Shown: positions 34,394 to 43,913, counted from the stretch's first letter. The stretch is DNA of 64,000 bases from JAWLBY01 sp041687455 (GCA_041687455.1 JAWLBY010000002.1:1-64000), one strand, 5' to 3'. Notes: generated by a model not told the origin, from the letters alone. Numbers and translations: made by a program.

Positions 34394-34416
34394 CCGACGC
34401 ACCGCGTCGGATTTTT
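34394..34416 (+). terminator. Terminator-like hairpin in the cmk-rpsA leader
   Basis: CCGACGC (34394-34400), loop ACC, GCGTCGG (34404-34410), then A and TTTTT. It lies about 95 bases before the rpsA start. It may end cmk transcription or act as an attenuator in the rpsA leader, since ribosomal protein genes are often self-regulated through their leaders. Confidence 0.7.
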
Positions 34417-34509
34417 CGTCAACCAACCTGGCATCGTCCCGATGCCGCATACGGTGGGTCGCATCGACGCGTCATGCGCGACCCGTGTGTTCAACTGGAA
34501 ATCAACCCA

Positions 34510-36183
34510 ATGACTGAAAGTTTTGCCGAACTGTTCGAGCAGAGCGAAGCACGGCTCGCCAAGCTCAAGCCAGGCGCCATCGTCACCGGCACGGTCGTCG
34601 AAGTCCGCAACGACGTCGTCGTCATCAATGCCGGTCTGAAGTCCGAAGGCATCGTGCCGATCGAGCAATTCCGTAACGAGGAAGGCGAGATCGACGTCGG
34701 CGTCGGCGACGAGGTGAAGGTCGCGCTCGACGCGCTCGAGAATGGATTCGGCGAGACCGTGCTGTCGCGCGAGAAAGCCAAGCGCGCGATGGTGTGGGAC
34801 GAGCTCGAAGAAGCGATGGAAGCGTCCGCCACCGTCACCGGCCGCATCAGCGGCAAGGTCAAGGGCGGCTTCACGGTCGACATCAAGGATGTCCGCGCGT
34901 TCCTGCCGGGCTCGCTGGTCGATGTCCGTCCGGTCCGCGATCCGGTCTATCTCGAGGGCAAGGAACTCGAGTTCAAGATCATCAAGCTCGACCGCAAGCG
35001 CAACAACGTGGTCGTCTCGCGTCGCGCAGTCGTCGAGAGCGAGTACTCGGAAGAGCGCGAGAAGCTGATGGAGCGCCTGGTCGAAGGCGCGATCCTGCCG
35101 GGCGTGGTCAAGAACCTGACCGACTACGGCGCGTTCGTCGACCTCGGCGGCATCGATGGCCTGCTGCACATCACCGACATGGCGTGGAAGCGCGTCCGTC
35201 ACCCGTCCGAGGTGGTCGAAGTCGGCCAGGAACTGCAGGTTCGCGTGCTGAAGTTCGACCGCGAGCGCAACCGCGTGTCGCTGGGCCTGAAGCAGCTCGG
35301 CGAAGATCCGTGGGACAACATCGCGCGTCGCTACCCGACCGGCACCCGTCTGTTCGGCAAGGTCAGCAACGTCACCGACTATGGCTGCTTCGTCGAGATC
35401 GAGCCGGGCGTCGAAGGTCTGGTGCACGTCTCCGAGATGGATTGGACCAACAAGAACGTCAATCCGTCGAAGGTCGTCCAGGTCGGTGACGAGACCGAGG
35501 TCATGGTGCTGGACGTCGACGAGGAGCGTCGCCGCATCTCGCTCGGCATGAAGCAGTGCACGCAGAACCCGTGGGAAGCGTTCGCGTCGACCTTCAAGAA
35601 GGGCGACCGCGTGTCCGGCCAGATCAAGTCGATCACCGACTTCGGCATCTTCGTCGGTCTCGACGGTGGTATCGACGGCCTGGTGCATCTGTCCGACATT
35701 TCCTGGAATGCGACTGGCGACGACGTCGTCCGCAACTTCAAGAAGGGCGAGACGGTCGAGGCGGTGGTGCTGGCGGTCGATCCGGAGCGTGAGCGCATCT
35801 CGCTCGGCATCAAGCAGATGGAGCAGGATCCGTTCGGCCAGTACATGGCGTCGAATCCGAAGGGCAGCATCGTCACCGGTACCGTCAAGGAAGTCGACGC
35901 GCGCGGCGCGACGATCGAGCTGGCCGACGGCATCGAGGGCTATGTGCGCGCTTCCGACATCGCCAAGGAGCGGGTCGAGGACGCCACCCAGTACCTGAAG
36001 GTCGGCGACCAGGTCGAAGCCAAGTACGTCGGCATGGACCGCAAGGGTCGCACCCTGCAGTTGTCGATCCGTGCCAAGGACGAGGCCGATCTGCGCGAGA
36101 CGATGGAGGAGTACTCCAACGCTTCGGGCGGTACGACCAAGCTCGGCGCGCTGCTCCGCGAGCAGTTGAACAAGGCCGACTAA
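34510..36183 (+). CDS. rpsA: 30S ribosomal protein S1
   Basis: 557 residues with six S1 RNA-binding domains, the full proteobacterial form. Domain 1 begins PGAIVTGTVVEV; later ones show GVVKNLTDYGAFVDLGGIDG, GKVSNVTDYGCFVEIEPGVE, GQIKSITDFGIFVGLDGGID and GTVKEVDARGATIELADGIE. It brings mRNA to the ribosome. The ATG at 34510 starts the conserved MTESFAELFEQSE. Codon use is strongly biased, fitting a highly expressed gene. A strong hairpin follows the stop. Confidence 0.98.
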   Translation: MTESFAELFEQSEARLAKLKPGAIVTGTVVEVRNDVVVINAGLKSEGIVPIEQFRNEEGEIDVGVGDEVKVALDALENGFGETVLSREKAKRAMVWDELEEAMEASATVTGRISGKVKGGFTVDIKDVRAFLPGSLVDVRPVRDPVYLEGKELEFKIIKLDRKRNNVVVSRRAVVESEYSEEREKLMERLVEGAILPGVVKNLTDYGAFVDLGGIDGLLHITDMAWKRVRHPSEVVEVGQELQVRVLKFDRERNRVSLGLKQLGEDPWDNIARRYPTGTRLFGKVSNVTDYGCFVEIEPGVEGLVHVSEMDWTNKNVNPSKVVQVGDETEVMVLDVDEERRRISLGMKQCTQNPWEAFASTFKKGDRVSGQIKSITDFGIFVGLDGGIDGLVHLSDISWNATGDDVVRNFKKGETVEAVVLAVDPERERISLGIKQMEQDPFGQYMASNPKGSIVTGTVKEVDARGATIELADGIEGYVRASDIAKERVEDATQYLKVGDQVEAKYVGMDRKGRTLQLSIRAKDEADLRETMEEYSNASGGTTKLGALLREQLNKAD

Positions 36184-36193
36184 GCTGCACCGG

Positions 36194-36224
36194 ACCGGGG
36201 GCGGCGGCAACGCCGCCCCCGGTT
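36194..36224 (+). terminator. Strong hairpin after rpsA
   Basis: ACCGGGGGCGGCG (36194-36206), loop GCAA, CGCCGCCCCCGGT (36211-36223), followed by a short TTCATC. The 13-bp perfect stem closed by a GNRA tetraloop suggests a terminator or an RNA-stabilising end. It lies 53 bases before ihfB. Confidence 0.8.
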
Positions 36225-36276
36225 CATCATCGAATCTCCGCGGCTTCCCGGCCGCCTCGATCCTGCCGGTTGACGA

Positions 36277-36564
36277 ATGACCAAGTCGGAACTGATCGAA
36301 GAGCTGGCCCGTCGCCAGGCCCATCTGAAGGCCGACGACGTCGACCTCGGCGTCAAGACGCTGCTCGACCTGATGAGCGATGCACTGGCTCACGGCGAGC
36401 GGATCGAGATCCGTGGCTTCGGCAGTTTTTCGCTGCATTTCCGCCCGCCGCGGATCGGTCGTAACCCGAAGACCGGTGAATCGGTCGCGTTGCCGGGCAA
36501 GCATGTTCCGCATTTCAAGCCGGGCAAGGAACTGCGGGAGCGGGTCAACAACGGATCGAGCTGA
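36277..36564 (+). CDS. ihfB: Integration host factor subunit beta
   Basis: DNA-bending protein subunit that pairs with IhfA. 95 residues: MTKSELIEELARRQ, the GERIEIRGFGSFSLHFRPPRIGRNPKTGE arm region (about 45-73) and the PHFKPGKELRERVN end, all characteristic of IhfB. The length is normal. It follows rpsA as in most gammaproteobacteria. Confidence 0.97.
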   Translation: MTKSELIEELARRQAHLKADDVDLGVKTLLDLMSDALAHGERIEIRGFGSFSLHFRPPRIGRNPKTGESVALPGKHVPHFKPGKELRERVNNGSS

Positions 36565-36691
36565 TCGCATCGGGTCGACGCGCACTGCCGCGATCGGCCA
36601 GCAGACTCGACTCCTGTCCGCCGTGAGCCCATGGCGGCTTCCGCGGTGCCGACCGGCTATGCTGTGATCTCCTGCCGGACCCCATCGACCG

Positions 36692-36967
36692 ATGCGCTAC
36701 CTGTTCGTCGTCGCCTGCCTGCTCGTCCTGCTGCTCGGCCTGATTTTCGGCGCACTCAATGCGCAGCCGGTCAGCATCGACCTCTATTTCATCTCGCTCG
36801 ACGCCCGATTGGGGGCTGCATTGCTGACGGCCGTGCTGCTCGGCGCGGTGCTCGGCGGCCTCTGCGCGGCCTTCGCACTGGCACTGCGTGGACGGCGTCG
36901 GCGGCGGCGCGAGCGACCGGCCGCGACCGCGACCGCGATGACTCCGGCCGGCGGCGAGCCCGGCTGA
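36692..36967 (+). CDS. lapA: LapA family inner membrane protein
   Basis: 91 residues with two membrane helices (LFVVACLLVLLLGLIFGALNA and ALLTAVLLGAVLGGLCAAFALAL) separated by the NAQPVSIDLYF signature, and a basic cytoplasmic tail. LapA acts with LapB in controlling lipopolysaccharide assembly and LpxC turnover. lapB starts 28 bases downstream. Confidence 0.92.
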   Translation: MRYLFVVACLLVLLLGLIFGALNAQPVSIDLYFISLDARLGAALLTAVLLGAVLGGLCAAFALALRGRRRRRRERPAATATAMTPAGGEPG

Positions 36968-36995
36968 ACGCCGCTTCCTGCATGGCGTCGACCGC

Positions 36996-38168
36996 GTGAA
37001 CGAACTGACCCTGCTGTTCCTGTTGCTGCCGATCGCGGCGTTTTCCGGCTGGTATGCCGGAAGGCGCGGCGGTGCCCGCCATACCGGCCAGAAGGTCAGC
37101 CGGCTGTCCACCAGCTACTTCCGCGGCCTGAATTTCCTGCTCAACGAGCAGCCGGACAAGGCGATCGAGGTGTTCCTGCAGATCGCCGAGGTCGACAAGC
37201 GCACGGTCGAGACACATTTCGCACTCGGCAATCTGTTTCGCCGGCGCGGCGAGGTCGATCGCGCGATCCGCGTGCATCAGAACCTGATCGCGCGGCCCGG
37301 ACTGACCGAACAGCAAAAGACCCAGGCCGTGCTCGAACTCGGCGAGGACTACATGCGGGCCGGCCTGCTCGATCGTGCCGAGACGCTGTTCTCGGACCTG
37401 GTCAGGCTCGATGCAACCGCGCCACAGGCGCTACGCCATCTGATCGCGATCTACCAGCAGGAACGCGACTGGGACAAGGCGATCGATCATGCGCGCCGCT
37501 ACGAGGCCGCCAGCGGCGAGCCGATGGGCAAGCTGATCGCGCAGTTCGAATGCGAGCGGGCCGAGTTGCTGCGCCAGCAGGGCGATCTGGCAGGCGTCCG
37601 CAACGCGCTCGAGCAGGCCTATTCGGCCGAGGCAAATGCGATCCGCGCCGGCATCATCGAGGGCGAGGTCGAGCTGGCGGCCGGCAACGAGCAGGCGGCG
37701 ATCCGGGCATTCGAGCGCGTCGCGCGGACCGATCCGGAAATCCTGCCGGAAATCCTCAAGCCGCTGCTCGCCTGCTACGAGCGGCGCAACGAGATGCACC
37801 GCGCGCGCGCGTTCCTGCGTGAAATGCTCGAGCGCTACCCGGGCGTGTCGCCGATGCTGGCACTGTCACGCATCATCGAGGCCGAGCAAGGCCGCGAAGC
37901 GGCCGTCGAGTTCCTGACCCGGCAACTGCGCCAGCGTCCGTCGGTGCGCGGGCAGGGCGCACTGATCGACCTGAGCCTCGCCGACGAGGCGCCGCCCGCG
38001 CGGGACGTGCTGCTGGTGTTGCGACAGTTGACGACCCAGCTCGTCGCCAGTTCGCCGACCTATCGCTGTGGCCGCTGCGGCTTCGGCGCCCGCAGTCACC
38101 ACTGGCAGTGCCCGAGCTGCAAGAGCTGGAACACGGTCAAGCCGATCCACGGTGCGGCCGGCGAATAG
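36996..38168 (+). CDS. lapB: LapB (YciM), lipopolysaccharide assembly protein B
   Basis: 390 residues: an N-terminal membrane helix (LTLLFLLLPIAAFSGWYAGR), eight or so TPR repeats in the cytoplasm, and a C-terminal rubredoxin-like metal site (YRCGRCGF near 350 and WQCPSCKSW). In E. coli it brings LpxC to the FtsH protease and so limits LPS synthesis. The four cysteines are intact. The GTG start lacks a clear ribosome site, consistent with coupling to lapA. Confidence 0.95.
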   Translation: MNELTLLFLLLPIAAFSGWYAGRRGGARHTGQKVSRLSTSYFRGLNFLLNEQPDKAIEVFLQIAEVDKRTVETHFALGNLFRRRGEVDRAIRVHQNLIARPGLTEQQKTQAVLELGEDYMRAGLLDRAETLFSDLVRLDATAPQALRHLIAIYQQERDWDKAIDHARRYEAASGEPMGKLIAQFECERAELLRQQGDLAGVRNALEQAYSAEANAIRAGIIEGEVELAAGNEQAAIRAFERVARTDPEILPEILKPLLACYERRNEMHRARAFLREMLERYPGVSPMLALSRIIEAEQGREAAVEFLTRQLRQRPSVRGQGALIDLSLADEAPPARDVLLVLRQLTTQLVASSPTYRCGRCGFGARSHHWQCPSCKSWNTVKPIHGAAGE

Positions 38169-38171
38169 CGC

Positions 38172-39188
38172 ATGAGCCCGCCGGTCGAATTCATCCTGCT
38201 GTGGCTTGCGGCGCTCGCCCTGAGCGCCGGCGTGCTGACTGCGGCGAGCATCCGCTATGCGCACTGGCGCGGCATGCTCGACCGGGAAGGTCAACGACGC
38301 AGCCACAGCGGTGCGGTGCCGCGTGGCGGCGGCATCGCCGTCGTGTTCGCCCTGCTGCTCGGCTGTGCGCTGCTCAGCGGAGGCCAGTGGCTGGACGGCG
38401 GCCTGCTGTGGCGATTCGCGGCGGCGGTGGCGCTGGTTGCCGCGGTCGGCTGGCTGGACGACCATCGACCGCAATCGATCCGGTCGCGGCTGCTTGTGCA
38501 TGCGCTGGCCGCCGCGCTGCTGGTCTCGTCGTGGTGGCCGGGGTTGCCGCTGTGGTGGCTCGCGCTGTCATGGGTTGGCCTGCTTGCCGCGATCAACTTC
38601 TGGAACTTCATGGACGGTATCAACGGCATCGCCAGCCTGCAGGCGATGTTCGTTGCCGCACTGCTCGCGCATGCATTCGCAGCGGCCGGCGAGGCCGGAC
38701 TGATGTTGCTGTCGCTGGCGCTGACGGCGGCCTGTGCCGGCTTCCTGCCGTTCAACTTTCCGCTGGCACGCTGCTTCCTCGGTGACGTCGGCAGCGGCGC
38801 GATCGGGATCGCGATCGGCTCACTGCTGCTGATCGCGGTCCGGCATGGCGCACTCGACGTCTGGAGTGCGCTGCTGCTGCCGCTGGCGTTCTGGCTCGAC
38901 GCCGGACTCACGCTGGCGAACCGGATCCTGCTCGGACGCCGTTGGTATACTGCGCACCGCGAGCATCTGTACCAGTGGCTGGTGCGGCGCGGTCGCTCGC
39001 ATGCGCAGGTCGCGACACTGTTCCTCGGCTGGAACCTGGCGGTCGTGATGCCCGCCTATCTGCTGATCCAGTCCGGCCAGGTGCCGTCCGCGGCCGCGCT
39101 CGCCATCGTCGCCGCGCTCGGTGTGCTGCTGTGGACGCTTGGCCGGCGCTGGGTGCTGCGCAGCGCGCGCTACTACGGATTCGATTGA
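38172..39188 (+). CDS. Undecaprenyl-phosphate sugar-1-phosphate transferase (WecA/WbpL-like)
   Basis: A polytopic GT4-type initiating glycosyltransferase of 338 residues with about ten helices. RSHSGAVPRGGGIAVV, WLDDHRPQSI, NFWNFMDGINGIA and FLGDVGSGAIG are the Mg and substrate motifs of the MraY/WecA superfamily. It moves a HexNAc-phosphate from UDP-sugar to undecaprenyl phosphate to begin O-antigen or other envelope glycan. It starts three bases after lapB, and its stop overlaps the next gene, which makes nucleotide sugars. The exact sugar is unknown. Confidence 0.9.
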   Translation: MSPPVEFILLWLAALALSAGVLTAASIRYAHWRGMLDREGQRRSHSGAVPRGGGIAVVFALLLGCALLSGGQWLDGGLLWRFAAAVALVAAVGWLDDHRPQSIRSRLLVHALAAALLVSSWWPGLPLWWLALSWVGLLAAINFWNFMDGINGIASLQAMFVAALLAHAFAAAGEAGLMLLSLALTAACAGFLPFNFPLARCFLGDVGSGAIGIAIGSLLLIAVRHGALDVWSALLLPLAFWLDAGLTLANRILLGRRWYTAHREHLYQWLVRRGRSHAQVATLFLGWNLAVVMPAYLLIQSGQVPSAAALAIVAALGVLLWTLGRRWVLRSARYYGFD

Positions 39189-41065
39189 TGGCACTGTCCC
39201 GACTGATCGGAGCGATCCACCCGCGCGTCGCGGTCGTGCTGCACGACCTCGGCATGGTCTGGTTCGCCTGGTTCGCGGCCAACCGGATCCGCCACGGCAT
39301 GCAGCCCGATCTGCCCGACGTGCCGTGGATCTCCGCCGACTATCTGGTCGTGCTGGCCGCGCAGGGTCTGGTGCTGTGGTGGATCGGTCTGTACCGCGGG
39401 CTGTGGCGGTTCGCCAGCCTGCCCGATCTGTGGAACATCGCCCGCGCCGCGTTGTTCGGCACACTTGCGATCACCGTGATCACGTTCCTGCAGAGCCGCG
39501 GCGAAGGCGTCTCGCGCGGTGTGCTGGCGCTGTATCCGTTCGTGCTGGTGCTGCTGCTCGGCACCCCGCGGATGCTGTACCGGTTCTGGAAGGACAGCCG
39601 CTACGGCGGTGCGCCTGGAGCCAGCGGCCGCCGGGTGCTGATCCTCGGTGCCGGCCGCGCCGGCGAGACGCTGCTGCGCGACCTGCAGCGTGGCGGACGC
39701 TTCCGTCCGGTCGGCTTCCTCGACGACAAGCGCGGCCTGCGCGGCGCCAAGGTCCACGGCGTGCCGGTGCTCGGCGAGTTGTCGAAGCTGCCCGAGATGG
39801 CCGGTGAAGTGGCGGCCGAGATGCTGCTGATCGCGATGCCGTCGGCGAGCAACCAGCAGATGCAGCGGATCGTCGAGCTGTGCGAGGCTACCGGCCTGCC
39901 GTTCCGGACCGTGCCGCGGTTGCGCGACGTGGTCGAGGGCCGGTCGAGCTTCAACGAGCTGAAGGAAGTCGCGATCGAGGATCTGCTCGGCCGCGAGCCG
40001 GTGTCGCTCGACTGGTCGGCGATCCGGGTCGGACTGTCCGGCAAGCGCGTGCTGGTCACTGGCGGCGGCGGGTCGATCGGTGCCGAACTGTGTCGGCAGG
40101 TGGCCCGGCTCGGCGTCGAATCGCTGACCGTGCTCGAGCTGTCCGAATACAACCTCTATCGGATCGAACAGGAGCTGCGCAGCGAGTTCCCGGATCTGCT
40201 GTTCCACGGCGTGCTTGGTGACGCCGGCGACTCCGCCGCCTGCGAACGCGTGCTCGCGCGCACCCGCCCGGATGCGGTGTTCCATGCCGCGGCGTACAAG
40301 CATGTGCCGCTGCTCGAGTCGCAGCTTCGCGAGGCGATGCGCAACAACGTCGTCGCCACCGAAACGGTCGCGATGGCCTGCGTGCGACACGACGTCGGGT
40401 GCTTCGTGCTGATCTCGTCGGACAAGGCGGTCAATCCGGCCAACGTGATGGGCGCGACCAAACGGATGGCCGAGATCGTCTGCCAGGCGCTCGATCGCAG
40501 TTGCGCCACCCGCTTCGTCACGGTGCGGTTCGGCAACGTGCTCGATTCGGCCGGCAGCGTCGTGCCACTGTTCCGCGAGCAGATCCGCCGCGGCGGCCCG
40601 CTGACCGTCACCCATCCGGAGATCACCCGCTATTTCATGACCATCCCGGAGGCCTGCCAGTTGATCCTGCAGGCGATGACGCTCGGTCGCGGCGGCGAGA
40701 TATTCGCGCTCGACATGGGCGAACCGGTCCGGATCGGCTACCTCGCCGAGCAGATGGTCCTGCTCGCCGGCAAGCAGCCCGGGCGCGATATCGCGATCGT
40801 CTACACCGGCCTGCGTCCCGGCGAGAAACTGTTCGAGGAACTGTTCCACGCGCAGGAAAACTACGCCCGCACCCGGCATCCGAAGATCTGGCTCGCGCAG
40901 TCGCGTTCGGTCGAACGTGCCGCACTGGACGCCGCACTTGCGCAGACCCGGCAGGCGGTTCTGCGTTACGACGAGGATGCGCTGGCCCGCATCCTGAACG
41001 ATTGGGTGCCGGAATACCGCAACGACGGCGACGACAATGTCGTTTCGATCACGCGCAGTGCATGA
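39188..41065 (+). CDS. wbpM: Nucleotide-sugar 4,6-dehydratase, WbpM/CapD type
   Basis: 625 residues. Four N-terminal membrane helices and a first Rossmann fold (VLILGAGRAGETLLRDL) precede the catalytic extended-SDR domain. That domain has VLVTGGGGSIGAELCRQV (near 288), HAAAYKHVPLLE, SSDKAVNPANVMGATKR and FGNVLDSAGSVVPLF. In this group the usual Tyr of YxxxK is Met (MGATK). It makes UDP-4-keto-6-deoxy-GlcNAc for surface glycans. The ATG overlaps the upstream stop. In-frame sequence upstream belongs to the previous gene's shadow. Confidence 0.93.
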   Translation: MALSRLIGAIHPRVAVVLHDLGMVWFAWFAANRIRHGMQPDLPDVPWISADYLVVLAAQGLVLWWIGLYRGLWRFASLPDLWNIARAALFGTLAITVITFLQSRGEGVSRGVLALYPFVLVLLLGTPRMLYRFWKDSRYGGAPGASGRRVLILGAGRAGETLLRDLQRGGRFRPVGFLDDKRGLRGAKVHGVPVLGELSKLPEMAGEVAAEMLLIAMPSASNQQMQRIVELCEATGLPFRTVPRLRDVVEGRSSFNELKEVAIEDLLGREPVSLDWSAIRVGLSGKRVLVTGGGGSIGAELCRQVARLGVESLTVLELSEYNLYRIEQELRSEFPDLLFHGVLGDAGDSAACERVLARTRPDAVFHAAAYKHVPLLESQLREAMRNNVVATETVAMACVRHDVGCFVLISSDKAVNPANVMGATKRMAEIVCQALDRSCATRFVTVRFGNVLDSAGSVVPLFREQIRRGGPLTVTHPEITRYFMTIPEACQLILQAMTLGRGGEIFALDMGEPVRIGYLAEQMVLLAGKQPGRDIAIVYTGLRPGEKLFEELFHAQENYARTRHPKIWLAQSRSVERAALDAALAQTRQAVLRYDEDALARILNDWVPEYRNDGDDNVVSITRSA

Positions 41066-41117
41066 TTCGAGGCGCTGACAGCGGGCAGTACCGATCGAAC
41101 CGACTCAGGAGGACGGG

Positions 41118-42035
41118 ATGGCAAGGATTCGCAAGGCGGTGTTCCCGGTAGCCGGACTCGGCACTCGATTTCTTCCGGCGACCAAGACAGTGCCGAAGGA
41201 GATGTTGCCGATCATCGATCGGCCGCTGATCCAGTACGCGGTGGACGAGGCGATCGAGGCCGGCTGCGACACGCTGATCTTCGTGACCAACCGCTACAAG
41301 CACTCGGTCGCCGACTATTTCGACAAGGCCTACGAACTCGAACACAAGCTCGAGCACGCCGGCAAGCACGAACTGTTGTCGCTGATCCGCGACGTGCTGC
41401 CGTCGAACGTGCGGGCGGTGTTCGTGACCCAGGCCGAAGCGCTCGGGCTCGGTCACGCGGTGCTGTGCGCGAAAGCGGTGATCGGCGACGAACCGTTCGC
41501 GGTGCTGCTGCCGGACGACCTGATCTGGAACCGCGGCCCCGGCGCGCTGAAGCAGATGGCCGACATCGCCGAAGCGCAGGGTTGCAGCGTGATCGCCGTG
41601 CAGGACGTGCCACGTGCGCAGACCAGCAGCTACGGCATCGTCGACACCGGCGGCAGGACCGGCAATCCGGTGCCGATCCGCGGCATGGTCGAGAAGCCGC
41701 AGCCGGATGTCGCGCCGAGCACGCTGGCGGTGGTCGGTCGCTACGTGCTGTCGCCGAAGGTGCTGGACCTGCTCAAGGCCACCGCGCCGGGCAAGGGCGG
41801 CGAGATCCAGTTGACCGACGCGATCGCCGGCCTGATCGACCACGAGTCGCTGCTGGCCTACCGCTTCCAGGGGCGCCGTTTCGATTGCGGCAGCCGGATC
41901 GGGCTGGTCGAAGCGACGATCCGTTTCGCGCTCGACCACGACGATCTGGCCGAGGATGCACGCGCCTACATGCGCGCGGCGCTGGCCGAAGTCGATGAGC
42001 CGCTGCCGGTGGTCAAGACGCAGGCGGTGGCCTGA
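41118..42035 (+). CDS. galU: UTP-glucose-1-phosphate uridylyltransferase
   Basis: Makes UDP-glucose from UTP and glucose-1-phosphate. 305 residues with FPVAGLGTRFLPATKTVPKEMLPI (blocks at about 8-31), the uridine-binding QAEALGLGHAVLCA, the PDD metal site, and the VEKPQPDVAPS and GKGGEIQLTDAI blocks. A GGAGGA site precedes the ATG. It follows the polysaccharide genes and supplies glucose for LPS core and exopolysaccharide. Confidence 0.97.
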   Translation: MARIRKAVFPVAGLGTRFLPATKTVPKEMLPIIDRPLIQYAVDEAIEAGCDTLIFVTNRYKHSVADYFDKAYELEHKLEHAGKHELLSLIRDVLPSNVRAVFVTQAEALGLGHAVLCAKAVIGDEPFAVLLPDDLIWNRGPGALKQMADIAEAQGCSVIAVQDVPRAQTSSYGIVDTGGRTGNPVPIRGMVEKPQPDVAPSTLAVVGRYVLSPKVLDLLKATAPGKGGEIQLTDAIAGLIDHESLLAYRFQGRRFDCGSRIGLVEATIRFALDHDDLAEDARAYMRAALAEVDEPLPVVKTQAVA

Positions 42036-42072
42036 CGCACCGCATGCGGCACGCCGCGCAGGTCGCCGCATC

Positions 42073-42495
42073 CTAGCCGAGCGTCCGGACCGCCCAGATC
42101 ATCCACATCAGCAACGCCGCGCCGAAGCCTGCGGCCAGCACCGCGACGGCTCGCATCAGCGTCGCGATGCGACGGGCCGGTTCGCCGCGGCGGATCGGCA
42201 CGGTCCTGATCGTCTTCATGCCGGCGATCGGGAACCGGCCTTCGCGGATGATCTCGCTCGATTGCCGCCACAGGCTCCAGCCGAGCGCGAGCCCGATCGT
42301 CGCGAGCATGCTCGACAGGCCGACGAACGCGAGCAGCAGGGCATGGATCTCGTCCGCGGTGCCGGTCAGCCCGGCCAGCCAGCGTTCGATCGCCCAGATC
42401 GTTCCGCCGCCGACGCCGACCGCGATCAGCGGCAACCAGAGGGCCAGCCGCCGCAGACGCGGGTCGGCTGGATGCAACTGCGGTTCCGTGCTCAT
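42073..42495 (-). CDS. Small membrane protein of unknown function
   Basis: 140 residues with three predicted membrane helices (LALWLPLIAVGVGGGTIWAI, IHALLLAFVGLSSMLATIGLALG and AVAVLAAGFGAALLMWMIWAV). A positively charged loop (SSEIIREGRFPIAGMKTIRT) separates the second and third. I recognise no family. The ATG at 42495 is chosen because hydrophobic organisation begins shortly after it; the upstream frame overlaps the divergent oxidoreductase promoter. It is convergent with galU. Confidence 0.6.
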   Translation of the reverse strand: MSTEPQLHPADPRLRRLALWLPLIAVGVGGGTIWAIERWLAGLTGTADEIHALLLAFVGLSSMLATIGLALGWSLWRQSSEIIREGRFPIAGMKTIRTVPIRRGEPARRIATLMRAVAVLAAGFGAALLMWMIWAVRTLG

Positions 42496-42623
42496 CGCGT
42501 GCTCCGAGTCGGTTCGGCAGCATCGGATGATGCGCCGATCGGCGGCGGTACGGAACCGGCTGCCCCACTGCCGTTGGTGCAACGCCGGCATAATCGCCGC
42601 TCCCGCCCTCCGGAGCCCGACCG

Positions 42624-43913
42624 GTGCAGAATCCGCCGACGACCTTCTACCGTGCGACGGCCGCAGCGCCCGGCTTCGCGCCATTGCATGGTCGCAGCGA
42701 AGCCGAGGTCTGCATCATCGGTGGTGGTTTCGCCGGCCTGAACACTGCGCTTGGATTGGCCGAGCGCGGTGTCCGGAACGTCGTCGTGATCGAGGCGCAG
42801 CAGCTTGGATTCGGGGCGTCGGGCCGCAACGGTGGCTTCGTGTTCGGTGGCTTCTCGCGCGGCGAGGAGGCGTTGCTGCGCGAGCTTGGTCCGGTCAGGG
42901 CGCGCGCGTTGTATGCCGGCACGGTCGATGCGGTGCGGACGATCCGGCGCCGCGTCGAGCAGTACGCGATCGACTGCGACGTGGTCGACGCCGGCGTCTA
43001 CTGGGTCAACTGGTTCGCCGATCCATCGGTGCTGCGACAACGGCAGCGGCTGCTGGCCGAACAGTTCGGTAACGAGTGGCAGTGGGTCGCGCGCGATGCG
43101 GTTCGTGAGCTGTTGCGTTCGCCGCGCTACCACGACGCGCTGTACGAGCCTGATGCGTTTCATTTCCATCCGTTGCGTTACGTGCATGGCCTCGGCCGGG
43201 TGCTGGTCGGGCAACACGGAGTACGGATCCACGAGCACAGTCCCGCCACGGCGCTCGAGCGCTGCGGGGCCGGCTGGCGCGTGCGGACGCCGGAAGGCGA
43301 GATCGAGGCGCGCGAGGTCGTGCTGGCCTGTGGCGGCTACCTCGCGGGGCTGCGGCGGCGCGTCGATGCCGGCGTGCTGCCGATCGCGACCTATGTGATC
43401 GCGACCGAACCGCTCGGCGATCGGCTGCAGGATGCGATGCGGACCCGCGCCGCGGTCTACGACAGCCGCTTCGCATTCGACTACTACCGTCCGCTGCCCG
43501 ACACGCGGATCCTGTGGGGCGGTCGGATTTCGGTGTTCGATCGTTCGCCGCGGCAGGTCGAGCAATTGCTGTATCGCGATCTGCTGCATGTCTATCCGCA
43601 GCTCGAGGGCGTCCGCGTCGAACATGCCTGGTCCGGACTGATGAGCTACGCGCGGCACCAGATGCCGCAGATCGGTCGGATCGAGCCGGGCCTGTGGCTC
43701 GCACAGGCATTCGGCGGCCACGGCGTCGCGCCGACCACGTTCGCCGGTGAAGTGCTGGCAGCGGCGATTGCCGAAAACGACCCGCGCTGGCGCGAGTTCG
43801 CCGACTACGGCCTGGTCTCGGCGCTGAAACCGTTCGGGTTCGTCGGTGCGCAGTTGAACTACTGGTGGCTGCAGGCCGGCGATGCGTGGCGTGCATGGCG
43901 GGAGCGGCGATAG
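42624..43913 (+). CDS. FAD-dependent amine/amino-acid oxidoreductase (DAO family)
   Basis: 429 residues of the D-amino-acid-oxidase fold. It has an N-terminal dinucleotide site VCIIGGGFAGLNTALGLAERG (about 30-50), GASGRNGGFVFGG binding FAD, and a C-terminal HAWSGLMSYARHQMPQIGR...GGHGVAPT block. It is closest in pattern to gamma-glutamylputrescine oxidase (PuuB/PuuO) and related oxidases. No other polyamine genes are adjacent, so the substrate is uncertain. The GTG start follows CCGGAG. A REP-like element lies downstream. Confidence 0.82.
   Translation: MQNPPTTFYRATAAAPGFAPLHGRSEAEVCIIGGGFAGLNTALGLAERGVRNVVVIEAQQLGFGASGRNGGFVFGGFSRGEEALLRELGPVRARALYAGTVDAVRTIRRRVEQYAIDCDVVDAGVYWVNWFADPSVLRQRQRLLAEQFGNEWQWVARDAVRELLRSPRYHDALYEPDAFHFHPLRYVHGLGRVLVGQHGVRIHEHSPATALERCGAGWRVRTPEGEIEAREVVLACGGYLAGLRRRVDAGVLPIATYVIATEPLGDRLQDAMRTRAAVYDSRFAFDYYRPLPDTRILWGGRISVFDRSPRQVEQLLYRDLLHVYPQLEGVRVEHAWSGLMSYARHQMPQIGRIEPGLWLAQAFGGHGVAPTTFAGEVLAAAIAENDPRWREFADYGLVSALKPFGFVGAQLNYWWLQAGDAWRAWRERR

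Noticed and set aside
33610..36585. 991-codon open frame antisense to cmk, rpsA and ihfB
   Set aside because: It is the shadow of the codon-biased rpsA. The opposite strand encodes unmistakable S1 domains.
38942..39187. N-terminal extension of the WbpM-like frame
   Set aside because: It overlaps the WecA-like gene in another frame. The conserved protein begins at 39188, coupled to the preceding stop.
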